Notes: generated by a model from the letters alone, not told the origin. Positions 33,748-44,357 are shown, counted from the stretch's first letter. The stretch: DNA of 64,000 nt from Paraburkholderia translucens (GCF_020881035.1 NZ_JAJITC010000004.1:62001-126000), one strand, 5' to 3'. Made by a program: numbers and translations.

Positions 33748-34535
33748 CAAGGCACCGCCTTCGGATTACCCGGCCGCACCGACGTCGACGAGCTGACCGG
33801 CGCAGGCGCCTGCTGATCGAGCGGCCGCGCACTCACCGACGAATCGGGAATCGCGCCGACCGTCGGCTCGCTGGCCTCGGGCTGCGAGGCGGCCACCGGC
33901 GCCGGAGCAGCAGCAGCGGCAGCCTCGGCTTCCTGCGGCTGGATGTACTGGAACACCTTGACGACTTGCACGACGCCCGGCACGCGACTCGTGACGTCGG
34001 CGCCGATCTTGCCCTCATCCATCGTGACGAGGCCCATCAGATACACATTGCCGCGCTCGGCCACGACCTTGAAGTTGTTCGCCGAAATGTTTTTCTCGGC
34101 GATCAAAGCGGTCTTCACGCGCGTTTCGAGGTAGGTGTCGTTGGTGCGGGAGGAGAACGAGCTCGCCGGCATGATCGCCAGTTCGTTGACGATCGTATTC
34201 ACGTTGTTCATGTTCCGCACGATGCTCTCGGCGCGCTGCTTCGACGCATCGCCCGCGACCTCGCCGGTCAGCAGCACGCGGCGGTTGAACACTGTGACAT
34301 TGACGTGCGCGGAGTCCGGCAGATTCTGGCTGATCTGCGACAGCGCCTTCACCTGAATTTCGCGGTCCTCGGTCTGCGCGCCAAGTGTACGGCGGTCGGT
34401 CGCCACCAGCGCGCCGCCGCCCGCCGCAGCCCCCACGGCGAGAAAACAACCTTGCAGCGTGGCCGACAACCCCGCCGCGAACCCGACCACGAGCACGGTT
34501 CTCACCAGTGTCTTCTTGACGCGGAATACGCTCAT
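33747..34535 (-). CDS. dolP: BON-domain outer-membrane lipoprotein DolP (YraP)
   Basis: The 262-aa lipoprotein has signal MSVFRVKKTLVRTVLVVGFA and lipobox TLQG-C. Two BON domains follow (EIQVKALSQISQNLPD... and TYLETRVKTALIAEKNISA...), each with the characteristic GEVAGDASK or GLVTMDEGK turn. An Ala/Pro-rich C-terminal tail of about 60 residues is longer than in E. coli DolP. DolP supports outer-membrane integrity and BAM activity. ATG 34535 follows AAGGAG; a TTG one codon earlier is possible. The diaA-dolP order is conserved in many proteobacteria. Confidence 0.88.
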   Translation of the reverse strand: MSVFRVKKTLVRTVLVVGFAAGLSATLQGCFLAVGAAAGGGALVATDRRTLGAQTEDREIQVKALSQISQNLPDSAHVNVTVFNRRVLLTGEVAGDASKQRAESIVRNMNNVNTIVNELAIMPASSFSSRTNDTYLETRVKTALIAEKNISANNFKVVAERGNVYLMGLVTMDEGKIGADVTSRVPGVVQVVKVFQYIQPQEAEAAAAAAPAPVAASQPEASEPTVGAIPDSSVSARPLDQQAPAPVSSSTSVRPGNPKAVP

Positions 34536-34561
34536 CAACTAGCTCTCCTTCGGAATCAGTC

Positions 34562-35377
<816 letters not shown>

Positions 35378-35842
35378 TCAGACCTCGTCGGCGCGAAACG
35401 CGTCGCGCAGCCATACGAGCCGACCGCTCTCGAACGCGATCACGTCGAAACGGCACGCGGGTTCGTCGCGCGGGCCGCCGTTTCTCGCGGCGCGCGTCGC
35501 GAGATAGTGTCGCGCCGCTCGCACGATGCGCTGCCTCTTCTGCCAACCGATGCTGGCGGCCGCACCGCCGTATTGCCGCTGCGCACGCGCGCGAACTTCG
35601 ACGAACACCAGCGCGCCGTCGCGATCGCGCATCACGAGATCGATCTCGCCGCCCCGGCATGACACGTTGCGCGCGACGAAGCGCAGACGCTGGCGCTGCA
35701 AGAATTCCTGTGCGCGAGCTTCGAAAGCCGCGCCGACGTATTTGGACTGGTTAATGACGGAAAAGTTGTAAGCGGCTTGCGCTGTGATTTTTGCGGGCGA
35801 TTTTTGTGTGCTCTTCGGCGCGATCTGCTCGCGCAACCCCAC
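35378..35842 (-). CDS. yraN: YraN family (UPF0102) endonuclease-fold protein
   Basis: The conserved core [39 protein letters not shown], then [21 protein letters not shown], is the UPF0102 family, with PD-(D/E)xK-like GGEIDLV and FVEVR. The start is uncertain: I chose GTG 35842 (154 aa). ATG 35890 would overlap the start of divergent rsmI, which would leave no promoter. It is separated from diaA by 228 bp. Function is unknown, though the fold suggests a Holliday-junction-like nuclease. Confidence 0.8.
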   Translation of the reverse strand: MGLREQIAPKSTQKSPAKITAQAAYNFSVINQSKYVGAAFEARAQEFLQRQRLRFVARNVSCRGGEIDLVMRDRDGALVFVEVRARAQRQYGGAAASIGWQKRQRIVRAARHYLATRAARNGGPRDEPACRFDVIAFESGRLVWLRDAFRADEV

Positions 35843-35888
35843 ATGGCACAATGTCGGCCTCGTTCCGTCTGTTTGCGTCTTCCGTGTC

Positions 35889-36773
35889 ATGACTTCTCTC
35901 TCCGAACTCGCGCAAGGGCAGCAGTACCCCGCCGCCGCGCTGTATGTGGTGGCCACGCCGATCGGCAACGTCGCCGACATCACGCTGCGCGCGCTGCATG
36001 TGCTCGGGCTCGCGGACCGCATTGCCGCCGAGGACACCCGCAACACCGGTCAGCTGCTGGCGCGCTACGGGATCTCGAAGCCGCTCGTCGCCGTCCACCA
36101 GCACAACGAGCTAGCGGCGGCGCAGCGCGTGATCGAGTATCTGAAGGCCGGCGAGCGCGTGGCCTATGTGTCCGACGCGGGCACGCCAGGAATCTCGGAC
36201 CCGGGCGCCAAGCTCGTCGACGCGGTACGCGAGGCCGGCTTCGCGGTGATCCCGCTGCCCGGCGCGAGCGCACTCGCAACCGCGCTGAGCGCGGCCGGCG
36301 ACTGGGTCGCGACGTTCTCGTTCCTCGGCTTCCTGCCACCCAAGCCGAAGGCGCGCGCCTCCGCTTTGCAGGCGCTCGCGCAGCATCGTCACGCGATGGT
36401 GTTCTACGAAGCGCCGCATCGGATAGTCGAGACGGTGCAGGCGCTCGCCGATGCGTTAGGCGGCACGCGCCGTCTGCTGATCGCGCGGGAACTGACGAAG
36501 TTACACGAAACGCTGCACCAGGGCACCCTGGCCGAAGGGCCAACGTGGCTCGCCGCCGATGCGAACCGGCAGCGCGGCGAATTCGTGCTGGTAGTCGAGG
36601 GCGCGTCGCCCGAAGCGGCCAACGAGCACGATCACGACGCACTGCTCGGCATCCTGCTGGAAGAATTGACGGTGAGCAGCGCGGCGAGAGTCGCGGCGAC
36701 GCTCACGGGGGCGTCGCGCAACGCGCTGTATGCTCGCGCGCTGGCGCTAAAGGAAGGCAAGCCCGACGCCTGA
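35889..36773 (+). CDS. rsmI: 16S rRNA (cytidine-1402-2'-O)-methyltransferase RsmI
   Basis: The 294-aa protein starts at ATG 35889. It has [57 protein letters not shown] and [12 protein letters not shown], all hallmarks of RsmI (YraL). It 2'-O-methylates C1402 of 16S rRNA, tuning decoding at the P site. It is divergent from yraN, as in many proteobacteria. A hairpin terminator follows. Confidence 0.95.
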   Translation: MTSLSELAQGQQYPAAALYVVATPIGNVADITLRALHVLGLADRIAAEDTRNTGQLLARYGISKPLVAVHQHNELAAAQRVIEYLKAGERVAYVSDAGTPGISDPGAKLVDAVREAGFAVIPLPGASALATALSAAGDWVATFSFLGFLPPKPKARASALQALAQHRHAMVFYEAPHRIVETVQALADALGGTRRLLIARELTKLHETLHQGTLAEGPTWLAADANRQRGEFVLVVEGASPEAANEHDHDALLGILLEELTVSSAARVAATLTGASRNALYARALALKEGKPDA

Positions 36774-36798
36774 GAGCCGAGTGGGGCGGGCAAAAATT

Positions 36799-36826
36799 AA
36801 GGGCCGCAAGTTGCGGCCCTTCTATT
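36799..36826 (+). terminator. terminator between rsmI and rlpA (convergent)
   Basis: AAGGGCCGCAA and TTGCGGCCCTT form 11-bp arms around one base (36799-36821), followed by TCTATTTTC. On the other strand AATTTTTG follows, so it may serve both genes. Confidence 0.7.
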
Positions 36827-36884
36827 TTCTACAGACGGTTCGTGCAGCCGACGCAGCATCACCGCCGCGTCACGTCACATCACA

Positions 36885-37481
36885 TCACTTGCCCGAGTCT
36901 GAGTTCGACGCCAGCGTCTCGTTCAACGCGGCACGTGCTTCCTGCTGCGTGAGTCCTTCGATCTTGACCCGCGCCGTGCCGGTGTGGCGCATGTCGAGCA
37001 GGGCGGCGGCCGCCATCGACAGATCGATCACGCGGCCGCGCGCGTATGGGCCGCGGTCGTTGATCCGCACGATCACCGAGCGCGAATTGGCCGGATTGGT
37101 CACGCGCACGTACGAGCCGAGCGGCAGCGTGCGATGCGCCGCCGTCAGCGCGTGCATGTCGTAACGCTCGCCGTTGGCGGTGCGGTGGCCATGGAAGAAG
37201 CGTCCGTACCAGGAGGCGCGTCCGATCTGATGGAAGTCCGAGACGTCGACACCGTCTTCGCTGAGCGGCTGCGCGTCGGCCAGCGACGATGCTGGCGCGC
37301 TCGGGCTCGAGGCCGGCGCGCTGCCGAACGATTGCGGTCCGAACGAACTCAGATGCACGTTCTTTGTACTTTGCAGCGTGTCGTTGGCGGACGAGTCGTT
37401 CCCGCCCGGACGCGTGGCGCAGCCAGCCAGTACAAAAAAGGCAAAAAGAGTCCCTAGACCACGGTTTAGCCGAGTTTTCAT
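36885..37481 (-). CDS. rlpA: RlpA-like septal ring lytic transglycosylase
   Basis: The 198-aa lipoprotein starts MKTRLNRGLGTLFAFFVLAGC (ATG 37481, lipobox VLAG-C). The double-psi beta-barrel has IGRASWYGRFFHGHRTANGE, YDMHALTAAHRTLPLGSYVRV, IVRINDRGPYARGRVIDLS. RlpA cleaves naked glycans at the septum. The C-terminal SPOR domain of some homologues is missing, as is usual for short betaproteobacterial forms. Confidence 0.9.
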   Translation of the reverse strand: MKTRLNRGLGTLFAFFVLAGCATRPGGNDSSANDTLQSTKNVHLSSFGPQSFGSAPASSPSAPASSLADAQPLSEDGVDVSDFHQIGRASWYGRFFHGHRTANGERYDMHALTAAHRTLPLGSYVRVTNPANSRSVIVRINDRGPYARGRVIDLSMAAAALLDMRHTGTARVKIEGLTQQEARAALNETLASNSDSGK

Positions 37482-38125
37482 AGGACGTGCAATCACATTG
37501 TCGAGCCGCGTCACCCGCAAAGCTGGGCGTCTTGCATGCGACTCGTGCGGTAGGGACGACAACGCGCCGCGCGAAAAGCGCAGTACGTCAAAGCCCGGAT
37601 GCGGCTCACTCAGCCGCTACCGCACGGTTAATTTTCACGTCTGGCGCAACCTGTCCCCGGCAGCCTGACCAGACCCCACACGCCGCCAACTGAACGTGGC
37701 AAAGACACGTTCTTGCGCGCGCAACTCAGCGCACAGGAACGGCGGCGTAGGCCCCACCCAGCGTTACGGAGGTTAGATCCGTAGCAGGCGCGCGGCGCCT
37801 GGCTGGGCAAGACGTGTGCATCGAACGCATCGATACATGATGGCCGTCAACACTCCGACAGCCCTTACTTGAACGGCGAGCGGCATTCCCTTTTGGTGGG
37901 GATGCATCGCCTCGTGGCAGCACAACCAACGTGCATGAGGCCCATTATACCCAAAACTTTTTTTCGGGATGGTGAGCGGCTCAAAATCTTGATCAATCTT
38001 CACATTTATCGCAAGAATGGGCGCGGCAAGACGGCGGCGGCGGACTCCGCACGCCCGGTCGCATGGACGACGGGGACTGTCGCGAGGCCGGTACAATCAA
38101 CGTTTTTCCAGTGCGCCGTCCAGCC
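37482..38125. other. 640-bp intergenic stretch with a possible minus-strand RNA
   Basis: No protein gene is convincing. A good TATAAT (37944-37949, minus strand) faces about 300 bases that contain strong hairpins (CAGGCGC-CGC-GCGCCTG near 37790; TACGGA/TCCGTA near 37765-37785) and end before rlpA. This could be an untranslated RNA or a long rlpA leader. A TACAAT (about 38093, plus strand) probably serves the MBL gene. Confidence 0.35.
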
Positions 38126-38770
38126 ATGAAAGTCACTCTGATCCCCGTCACGCCGTTCCAGCAGAACTGCTCGCTGGTCGTTTGCGAAGCCACCGGGCGC
38201 GCGGCCATCGTCGATCCGGGTGGCGACCTCGACGTGATCCAGCGCGAGGTCGCAAGGCAGAACGCGAGCGTCGAGAAGGTCTTCTTGACCCACGGCCACA
38301 TCGATCACTGCGCCGGCGCGAAGACGCTCGCCACCCACTATGGCGTGCCGATCGAAGGTCCGCATCCCGACGAACGCTTCTGGCTCGACAAGCTGCCGGA
38401 CCAGAGCACGCGCTTCGGTTTCCCTGCTGCGGACGCCTTCGAACCGGACCGCTGGCTGCAAGACGGCGATACCGTGCAATTCGGCGACGAAATCCTGGAG
38501 GTCTATCACTGCCCCGGCCATACGCCGGGCCACGTGGTGTTCTTCAGCCGCGCGCACCGGCTAGCGCTAGTTGGCGACGTGCTGTTCGCGGGCTCGATCG
38601 GCCGCACGGATTTCCCGCGCGGCAACCATGCGGACCTGGTCCGCTCGATCCGCAACAAGCTCTGGCCGCTCGGCGACGACGTCACGTTCGTGCCGGGCCA
38701 CGGCCCGACCTCGACGTTCGGCGCCGAGCGCCGCACGAATCCGTACGTGGCCGACGGAGTGGGCGCATGA
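38126..38770 (+). CDS. MBL-fold metallo-hydrolase (YcbL/glyoxalase II-like)
   Basis: This 214-aa protein, [20 protein letters not shown], has AAIVDPGGD, the metal motif [37 protein letters not shown] and [12 protein letters not shown]. This is the single-domain glyoxalase II-like group (YcbL), which hydrolyses glutathione thioesters or related substrates. The stop overlaps the next start as ATGA, so the two are coupled. Confidence 0.9.
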   Translation: MKVTLIPVTPFQQNCSLVVCEATGRAAIVDPGGDLDVIQREVARQNASVEKVFLTHGHIDHCAGAKTLATHYGVPIEGPHPDERFWLDKLPDQSTRFGFPAADAFEPDRWLQDGDTVQFGDEILEVYHCPGHTPGHVVFFSRAHRLALVGDVLFAGSIGRTDFPRGNHADLVRSIRNKLWPLGDDVTFVPGHGPTSTFGAERRTNPYVADGVGA

Positions 38771-39399
38771 GCAGCGAAATCTATGTGAGTACCGACGTCG
38801 AAGCGGACGGCCCGATCCCGGGCCCGCATTCGATGCTGAGCTTCGCATCCGCCGCCTACACCGAAGACAAACAGCTGATCGCGACTTTCTCGGCAAATCT
38901 CGAATTGCTCGAAGGCGCCTCGCCGCATCCGGTGCAGGAAGCGTGGTGGAAGACCCAGCCGGAAGCATGGGCGGCCTGCCGCCAGGACTTGCAGAAGCCC
39001 GAGGCGGCATTGACCGCCTATGTCGAATGGGTCGAGGCGCTGCCGGGCAAGCCGGTGTTCGTCGCGATGCCGGCCGGCTTCGACTTCACTTATATGTTCT
39101 GGTACATGATGCGCTTCGTCGGCCGTTGCCCGTTCTCGTGGTCGGCGCTCGACATCAAGACGCTCGCGTTCGCCATGACCGGCCTGCCGTATCGGAAGAA
39201 CATCAAGCCGCGCTTTCCCAAGCACTGGTTCGACGAGCATCCTCATACCCACGTCGCGCTCGACGACGCAATCGAGCAAGGCGCCCTCTTTTGCAACATG
39301 CTGAAGGAGTTGCGGGCGCGTCAGCCGGCTCTGTCGACGGAGGGTAAAGATGATGGGGACGGCTCAGGGCAAAACGCCGCTCCGGACCCGGTAAATTAG
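38767..39399 (+). CDS. RNase T/exonuclease-fold protein
   Basis: The 210-aa protein starts at ATG 38767. [26 protein letters not shown] has the first acidic pair (D, E) of DEDD exonucleases, [20 protein letters not shown] the second region, and [13 protein letters not shown] the last His/Asp, so all four catalytic acids plus the DEDDh His can be matched. It is coupled to the MBL gene. The substrate is unknown. Confidence 0.82.
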   Translation: MSSEIYVSTDVEADGPIPGPHSMLSFASAAYTEDKQLIATFSANLELLEGASPHPVQEAWWKTQPEAWAACRQDLQKPEAALTAYVEWVEALPGKPVFVAMPAGFDFTYMFWYMMRFVGRCPFSWSALDIKTLAFAMTGLPYRKNIKPRFPKHWFDEHPHTHVALDDAIEQGALFCNMLKELRARQPALSTEGKDDGDGSGQNAAPDPVN

Positions 39400-39490
39400 A
39401 CAATCTCGCTCGCTGGAGCCCGTTTTACATTGCGTTTCGTTTTCGCGCCCTCTACCATGCGTTGATACGGCGACGCTAATGGAGGCGCAG

Positions 39491-39949
39491 TTGACACTCG
39501 ATACGTTCTCACAGAAGATCCTGCGCCTGCTCCAGCTCGACGCACGCCGTTCCGTGCAGGAAATCTCCGATCAGGTCGGTCTGTCGAGCACGCCGTGCTG
39601 GCGGCGCATCAAGGACATGGAACAGTCGGGTGTGATCCAGCGCTACACGGCGCTGCTCGATCGCGAAAAGCTCGGCCTGCACGTGTGCGCGCTCGCGCAT
39701 ATCCATCTGACGCGTCACACCGAGGGTGGGGTCGAGCAGTTCGAACGCGAAATCGCCACCTGTCCCGAAGTGACCGAGTGCTACAGCACGACCGGCGAAT
39801 CCGATTACATCCTGAAGATCGTCGCGCCGGACATCAAGGCGTACGACAGCTTCCTTCACGAGCGCATTTTCAAGATTCCGGCCGTCGCGCAGGTGCGTAC
39901 GAGCGTCGTGCTGCGCGAAATCAAGTTCGATACCCAGTTGCCGCTGTGA
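39491..39949 (+). CDS. Lrp/AsnC family transcriptional regulator
   Basis: The likely start is TTG 39491, five bases after GGAGG; ATG 39479 would place that GGAGG inside the gene. LDTFSQKILRLLQLDARRSV, EISDQVGLSSTPCWRRIKDMEQSGVI is the AsnC-type HTH, and the RAM domain (HIHLTRHTEGGVEQFEREI, ECYSTTGESDYILKIVAPD) follows. It is an amino-acid-responsive regulator. Its 3' end overlaps the convergent CDF gene by 29 bp. Confidence 0.92.
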   Translation: MTLDTFSQKILRLLQLDARRSVQEISDQVGLSSTPCWRRIKDMEQSGVIQRYTALLDREKLGLHVCALAHIHLTRHTEGGVEQFEREIATCPEVTECYSTTGESDYILKIVAPDIKAYDSFLHERIFKIPAVAQVRTSVVLREIKFDTQLPL

Positions 39950-41171
39950 CGGGGGCCGCCGCCGAGCCGCCTTGAGCTGCGGATATGTCCCGTTGCAGCA
40001 GCACGTCGAGCTTGCGCGCGCCGAGACGGCGCTTGAGCGCCTCCAGGTCGACGCGACGGAGTAATTGCGCCTCGCTGTCCAGCAGAGCAGCAGCCTCGGC
40101 CGCGCCTACTGCGCTGCGTCCACCAGACGCCGCCGGCAGCACCACCTCCACATCGAGCCCGGTGCTCAGGTAGTGGAGATTCACCGCCGCAGCCTGCAAG
40201 CCGCCAGCAGCCAGTGCCGCGTTGACCTCACCGACCACCCGCTCGCGCGGCGGCAGATCGACGGGCGGATGCGCGAGCGCATCATTTTCCGGATCGACGT
40301 GGATCAACGCGTCGAGCACACGCTTGTCGCTCAGAACGCGCAAACGCGCCGACTCCGCGATGTAATGCCCCTCGGACACCGATATCATCGGATCGACCAG
40401 GATGTGTGCGTCGACTAGCGCGAAATCGCCCATCTTGCGCGTGCGCATTTCGTGCACGTCGCGCACGCCGGGGGTGGCCATCAGCAGCGCGCGCACGTCG
40501 GCGGCAGCGGTTTCGTCGAGCGCGCGGTCCGACAGATCCTGCAGCGCGTCCCAGCCAAAGGTCCAGCCCATGCGCGCAACCATGAAGCCGACAATCGCCG
40601 CAGCGATCGGGTCGAGTAGCCGCACACCGGCGAGACTGCCGATCACCCCGATCGCCACCACCAACGACGACGCCGCGTCCGAGCGCGCATGCCATGCGTT
40701 CGCGATCAGCATTGCGGAACGCACGCGCTTGGCCTCGCGCAGCATGTAGCGAAACAGCGCTTCCTTGCTGACGAGCACGAGCACCGCGACGACGAGTGCG
40801 CTCATGTGCACGGCGGGAATATTTTGCAGATCGGCGAGCCGTGTGCCGGCGCGCCACAACATGCCGACACCGACCGAGATCAGCAGCGCGCCGAGAAATA
40901 ACGACGCCACCGTCTCATAGCGGCTATGCCCATAATTGTGATCCGCGTCGGGCTCTGTCCCGCTATGCCGGTTGGCAATCAGCACCACAAAATCGGAAAT
41001 GAGATCGGCAAGGGAATGGACACCGTCGGCAACGAGTGCCTGCGAGTGCGCAATCACGCCGACGATGATTTGCAGCGTCATCAACACGGTATTGACAGCT
41101 ATGCTCGCAAAGGTACTTTTGCGCGCAACGCGTTGTTTCTCGGCGGTTTGGGTGATTGCGGCGGACTGCAT
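39921..41171 (-). CDS. cation diffusion facilitator (CDF) metal exporter
   Basis: The 416-aa protein has TM segments and CDF metal-site motifs: ALVADGVHSLADLISDFVV (HSLAD), HNYGHSRYETVASLFLGA, and NAWHARSDAASSLVV (HxxxD). A cytoplasmic domain follows (VHEMRTRKMGDFALVDAHILVD). It is about 100 residues longer than FieF: a second small alpha/beta unit (VGEVNAALAAGGLQAAAVNLHY...) lies at the C-terminus. It exports Zn2+, Fe2+ or a similar metal; specificity cannot be read. No clear SD precedes the ATG. Confidence 0.88.
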   Translation of the reverse strand: MQSAAITQTAEKQRVARKSTFASIAVNTVLMTLQIIVGVIAHSQALVADGVHSLADLISDFVVLIANRHSGTEPDADHNYGHSRYETVASLFLGALLISVGVGMLWRAGTRLADLQNIPAVHMSALVVAVLVLVSKEALFRYMLREAKRVRSAMLIANAWHARSDAASSLVVAIGVIGSLAGVRLLDPIAAAIVGFMVARMGWTFGWDALQDLSDRALDETAAADVRALLMATPGVRDVHEMRTRKMGDFALVDAHILVDPMISVSEGHYIAESARLRVLSDKRVLDALIHVDPENDALAHPPVDLPPRERVVGEVNAALAAGGLQAAAVNLHYLSTGLDVEVVLPAASGGRSAVGAAEAAALLDSEAQLLRRVDLEALKRRLGARKLDVLLQRDISAAQGGSAAAPVTAATGYRT

Positions 41172-41334
41172 GCTGAAAGGAAGGAAAGTTCAATTTTTCT
41201 TATTGTACCCGCCACGACTCAAACGCGCTCGGAAGGATGACTAAAAATCCTTTTAAATCAGTCGCTTATCGAAACGACAAGCATTCGCGTTACAGCGATC
41301 TGAAGTGCGTGTGACAAAAAACCCGCCTCAAATG

Positions 41335-41367
41335 CAAAAAAGCCGTGACCCGAAGGTGCACGGCTTT
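41335..41367 (-). terminator. terminator of the H-NS-like gene
   Basis: On the minus strand AAGCCGTG and CACGGCTT pair around an 11-base loop and are followed by six T. It ends the transcript of the H-NS-like gene, about 90 bp after its stop. Confidence 0.75.
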
Positions 41368-41454
41368 CCGAGATTCTGCAGCGGGCTCTAAACACTGCGG
41401 TTTGCCGGTAATCGCATTACGCGTCGGCAATCTTCACACCCCGCCTGATGGGCA

Positions 41455-41757
41455 TTACTTCTGGATCAGAAACTTTTCGCGATCAAGACCCGCAATCCAG
41501 CGCGGCGGTTTGCCACGGCCGGACCACGTGCTGCCGCTTTCCGGATCGCGGTATTTAGGCGCGACGCCTGCGCGCGGGCGGCTCGCTTTAGCGCCCTTCG
41601 GTGCGCGGCCGCCGCCGAGTTCGCTCAGCGAGATGCCGTAGTCCGCCATCTTCTGCTTGATTTCATTCAAGACTTCGGCGTATTCGCGCGACTTCGCTTC
41701 TTCAATCTGCCTTTCGAGCTTCTCGCGCTGCGCGAGCAGTTCCTTGTACGAAGACAT
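41455..41757 (-). CDS. H-NS family nucleoid-associated protein
   Basis: This 100-aa protein has an N-terminal coiled coil (MSSYKELLAQREKLERQIEE) for oligomerisation and the C-terminal DNA-binding loop TWSGRGKPPRWI, a Burkholderia-type H-NS variant. It silences AT-rich horizontally acquired DNA. Burkholderiaceae carry several paralogues, so this is not necessarily the main one. Confidence 0.93.
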   Translation of the reverse strand: MSSYKELLAQREKLERQIEEAKSREYAEVLNEIKQKMADYGISLSELGGGRAPKGAKASRPRAGVAPKYRDPESGSTWSGRGKPPRWIAGLDREKFLIQK

Positions 41758-42155
41758 ATGTTCCCTTGTGGTATGGATAAATGACTGCCGGTCTTATGCC
41801 GACTTCGTCTTTGAAGGTTTCACGCCTCGGAATTTGAAGGCGAGATTAACACAAAATAGAAAGACTGCAAAACCGGCGGCGGAGAAAATTAATTTAATTT
41901 CCGTTTCAAAAGGTTTCCGCTTGCGGCTTCTGCACCAGCTACAGCCGTTCAATGAGGCGATTTCGCATGCCGCTGAAAAAATCCTGCGGCGCTGCATATT
42001 TATACGATTTAACTATCAGGAAATGAAATCTGAGATGTCTATTGCGCGTCAAGCCTCTCACCGCATGAAAGCTTTGACCAGGATTAGCGCATTATTGAGA
42101 CAGCAGCCGGCGCGTTGCGACTCGTGCATGGGCCTTTCTCAATAAACAATAATGC
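41758..42155. other. 398-bp AT-rich upstream region of the H-NS-like gene
   Basis: It is clearly AT-rich against its surroundings (about 41820-42080). It probably carries the promoter of the H-NS-like gene and may be an autoregulatory binding region. I see no ORF of note. Confidence 0.45.
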
Positions 42156-42818
42156 TTAATTCGACCGCCGCTCCATGCAGACTTCGAGCGCCCCATGCAA
42201 TGTCTCGATATCGGATCGCGCTGCGTCGAAGGCGCAACGCTCGCGCACGCCGTTGTAATTCAGATCGGCGCCGTAACGGTCGACGCCCAGCAATTCGACG
42301 CTGCCCGCGCCGCGCGGTCGGCGACTGAATTCCGCGATGAGCGCCTCCTCATCGCTGGCCGCCAGCGGTGGCAGCGGATCGAGTTCGGCGCCGTCGAGCC
42401 AGCCCATCGCGCCAAAGCCGCCGATGTATCGCAGCCGCTCGAGCGTCATGATCCAGAACGTGAAATCGCCGAGCGCGAGGTAGCGCTCCGCGTCCGGGTG
42501 ATAGCGCAGATAGCGCCGCACGAGTTCCGGGCTCGGATCGACCGGCTCGAAGCGGCCGAGCAGCGTGACGCGCTGGCCGCCCAGCACGTCGCCCTCGGGT
42601 GCGTCGACGGCCAGAAAGCCGGCGCGCGGATCGGCGTGCAGATTGTGCGTGTGCTCCGCGAGCCGGCTCACGAGGATCGTCGGACAATGCCGCGCGTCCG
42701 GCGCGAACGGCAGCACCGAAGGATACGGAAAGCCCGCGGGCTGGCGCGCGTGCGTCGCAAGCGTGCCGACCGTGGCCGTGTGCAGCAGATGCAGCGGAGC
42801 GTGAGCGGGAATGTTCAA
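42156..42818 (-). CDS. HugZ-like pyridoxamine 5'-phosphate oxidase-fold protein
   Basis: This 220-aa protein, HLLHTATVGTLATHARQPAGFPYPSVLPFA, then LAEHTHNLHADPRAGFLAVD and VTLLGRFEPVD, has the split-barrel flavin-binding fold. The C-terminal region (YIGGFGAMGWLDGAEL to VDRYGADLNY) is the DUF2470-like part of heme utilisation protein HugZ. It may bind or degrade heme. It is divergent from the MFS gene. Confidence 0.82.
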   Translation of the reverse strand: MNIPAHAPLHLLHTATVGTLATHARQPAGFPYPSVLPFAPDARHCPTILVSRLAEHTHNLHADPRAGFLAVDAPEGDVLGGQRVTLLGRFEPVDPSPELVRRYLRYHPDAERYLALGDFTFWIMTLERLRYIGGFGAMGWLDGAELDPLPPLAASDEEALIAEFSRRPRGAGSVELLGVDRYGADLNYNGVRERCAFDAARSDIETLHGALEVCMERRSN

Positions 42819-43051
42819 TCGAGCGTACCTCGGGAGAATTAGAGATGGGCTGCGAGCGGAGAGAGCCGTCCGGCAATCTAAAGCCGCGCCGGCCCTGAAG
42901 CATGAGATCCGGCGACACCGCTTCGTCGCACCCGTAGACGTTCAATCGTATGCGCCCGATCCCACGGCTCCAAGCATAAGCCAGCACGCTTCGATAAAAT
43001 CGAAGGTCCGCTTTCAATGCGCTTTCTCGCGCACTCCGCCCCGAGACCTTC

Positions 43052-44266
43052 GTGCCCGATCACCAAACCTCCGACTTCGCCGTCCTGCCCGCCGCGCACC
43101 GTGACCTGTCCGTGACCGAGCGGCAACGGGCACGCATCGCCACGATGGCGCTGTTCTTCATCGCCGGCATGATGTACGCGTCGTGGGGCGTACACGTGCC
43201 GACGGTGCGCGACCGTTTCCATCTGAATCCGGCCATGCTTTCCTTCGCGTTGTTCGCGGTGGCCGGCGGCTCGATCGGCGCGATGGTGACCAACGCGTCC
43301 TGGATCGCGCGGGTCGGCACGCGCCGCGCATGCCTGAGCGGCGGCCTCGCAATGGCCGCCTGCGCGGCGCTGATCCTCGTCGTGCCGGCGTACTGGATCC
43401 TGCTTGTGGTGCTGGCCGTGTTCGGCGCGGGCATGGCCACGCTCGACGTCGCGATGAACGCCGAAGCGAGCGCGGTCGAAAAGGCGCTCGGCAAGCCGAT
43501 CATGTCGTCGCTACACGGGATGTTCAGTCTTGGCGGCATGTTCGGCGCGGCGGTCGGCGGGGCGCTGCTGTCGCGCGGCATGGCGCCGGCGCTGCATCTC
43601 TCGCTCGCCGCGACGCTCAGCGCGCTCGTGCTGGTGCTCGCGTGCCCGTCGGTGCTGCCGCACGTGCCGCACGCCGAGCACCCCGACGCGGCGACGCCGC
43701 GTGCGAGCCGCTGGCGCTCGCCGGCGCTGTGGGCCCTCGGCACGATGGCGCTGGTCGCGCTGATCGCCGAAGGCGCCATGTACGACTGGGCCACGGTCTA
43801 TATGCGCGATGTCGTGCTCGCGACACCCGCGCTCGCGAGCGCCGCCTATGCGGCGTTTTCCGGCGGCATGGCGGCCGCGCGCTTTGCCGGCGACGCGGTG
43901 CGCGCCCGCTTCGGCGCACCGCAGCTCGTGATGATCAGCGCGGCGCTCGCCTGCGCCGGGATGGTCGATGCGTTGCTTCTGCCGAATCCGGTAGCCGCGC
44001 TCGCCGGCTTCGCGCTGATCGGGCTGGGCCTCGCGAACATGATGCCGGTGCTGTTCGCGGCGGCGGCGAGCGTGAAGGGCATCCACGCGGCCGAGGGGCT
44101 CGCGCACGTCGCGGGGCTCGCCTATTTCGGGTTGCTGCTCGGACCGGTGATCATCGGCGCGGTCGCCCAGGTGACCAATCTGACGATCGGCCTGTCGGTC
44201 GTTGCCGTGTGCGCCGCGATGATCGCGCTGGTCGGGCCCAAGGTGCTGCGGCGCCTGAAGATCTGA
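43052..44266 (+). CDS. MFS transporter (YbjJ-like)
   Basis: The 404-aa protein starts with GTG. It has about 12 hydrophobic segments, with MALFFIAGMMYASWGVHVPTVRDRF in TM1-loop and GTMALVALIAEGAMYDWATVYMRD in the second half, both typical of the YbjJ/fucose-permease-like MFS group. The substrate is not predictable. Confidence 0.85.
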   Translation: MPDHQTSDFAVLPAAHRDLSVTERQRARIATMALFFIAGMMYASWGVHVPTVRDRFHLNPAMLSFALFAVAGGSIGAMVTNASWIARVGTRRACLSGGLAMAACAALILVVPAYWILLVVLAVFGAGMATLDVAMNAEASAVEKALGKPIMSSLHGMFSLGGMFGAAVGGALLSRGMAPALHLSLAATLSALVLVLACPSVLPHVPHAEHPDAATPRASRWRSPALWALGTMALVALIAEGAMYDWATVYMRDVVLATPALASAAYAAFSGGMAAARFAGDAVRARFGAPQLVMISAALACAGMVDALLLPNPVAALAGFALIGLGLANMMPVLFAAAASVKGIHAAEGLAHVAGLAYFGLLLGPVIIGAVAQVTNLTIGLSVVAVCAAMIALVGPKVLRRLKI

Positions 44267-44270
44267 CAAG

Positions 44271-44303
44271 AAAAAAAGCACGCAAGCCTCACGGCCCGCG
44301 TGC
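44271..44303 (-). terminator. terminator of the livK-like gene
   Basis: On the minus strand GCACGC and GCGTGC pair around about 14 bases and are followed by seven T, 55 bp after the binding-protein stop. Confidence 0.65.
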
Positions 44304-44357
44304 CTCTTGAGCGGCGAATCGAAGTGCGGCGCGACGCCGCCTTCGAGCACACCGGGA

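Noticed and set aside
35777..36952. 391-codon plus-strand frame
   Set aside because: It is an alternate frame over rsmI; the composition (Arg/Ala/Gly) is that of a shadow.
37640..37960. 6S RNA gene
   Set aside because: The stretch does not show the long closed stem with central bubble I would expect and has no neighbour typical of ssrS; left as an unnamed possible RNA.
38017..39399. Single 460-codon frame covering the MBL and exonuclease genes
   Set aside because: Its first half is an out-of-frame shadow of the MBL gene; only the part from 38767 is a real protein, coupled by ATGA.
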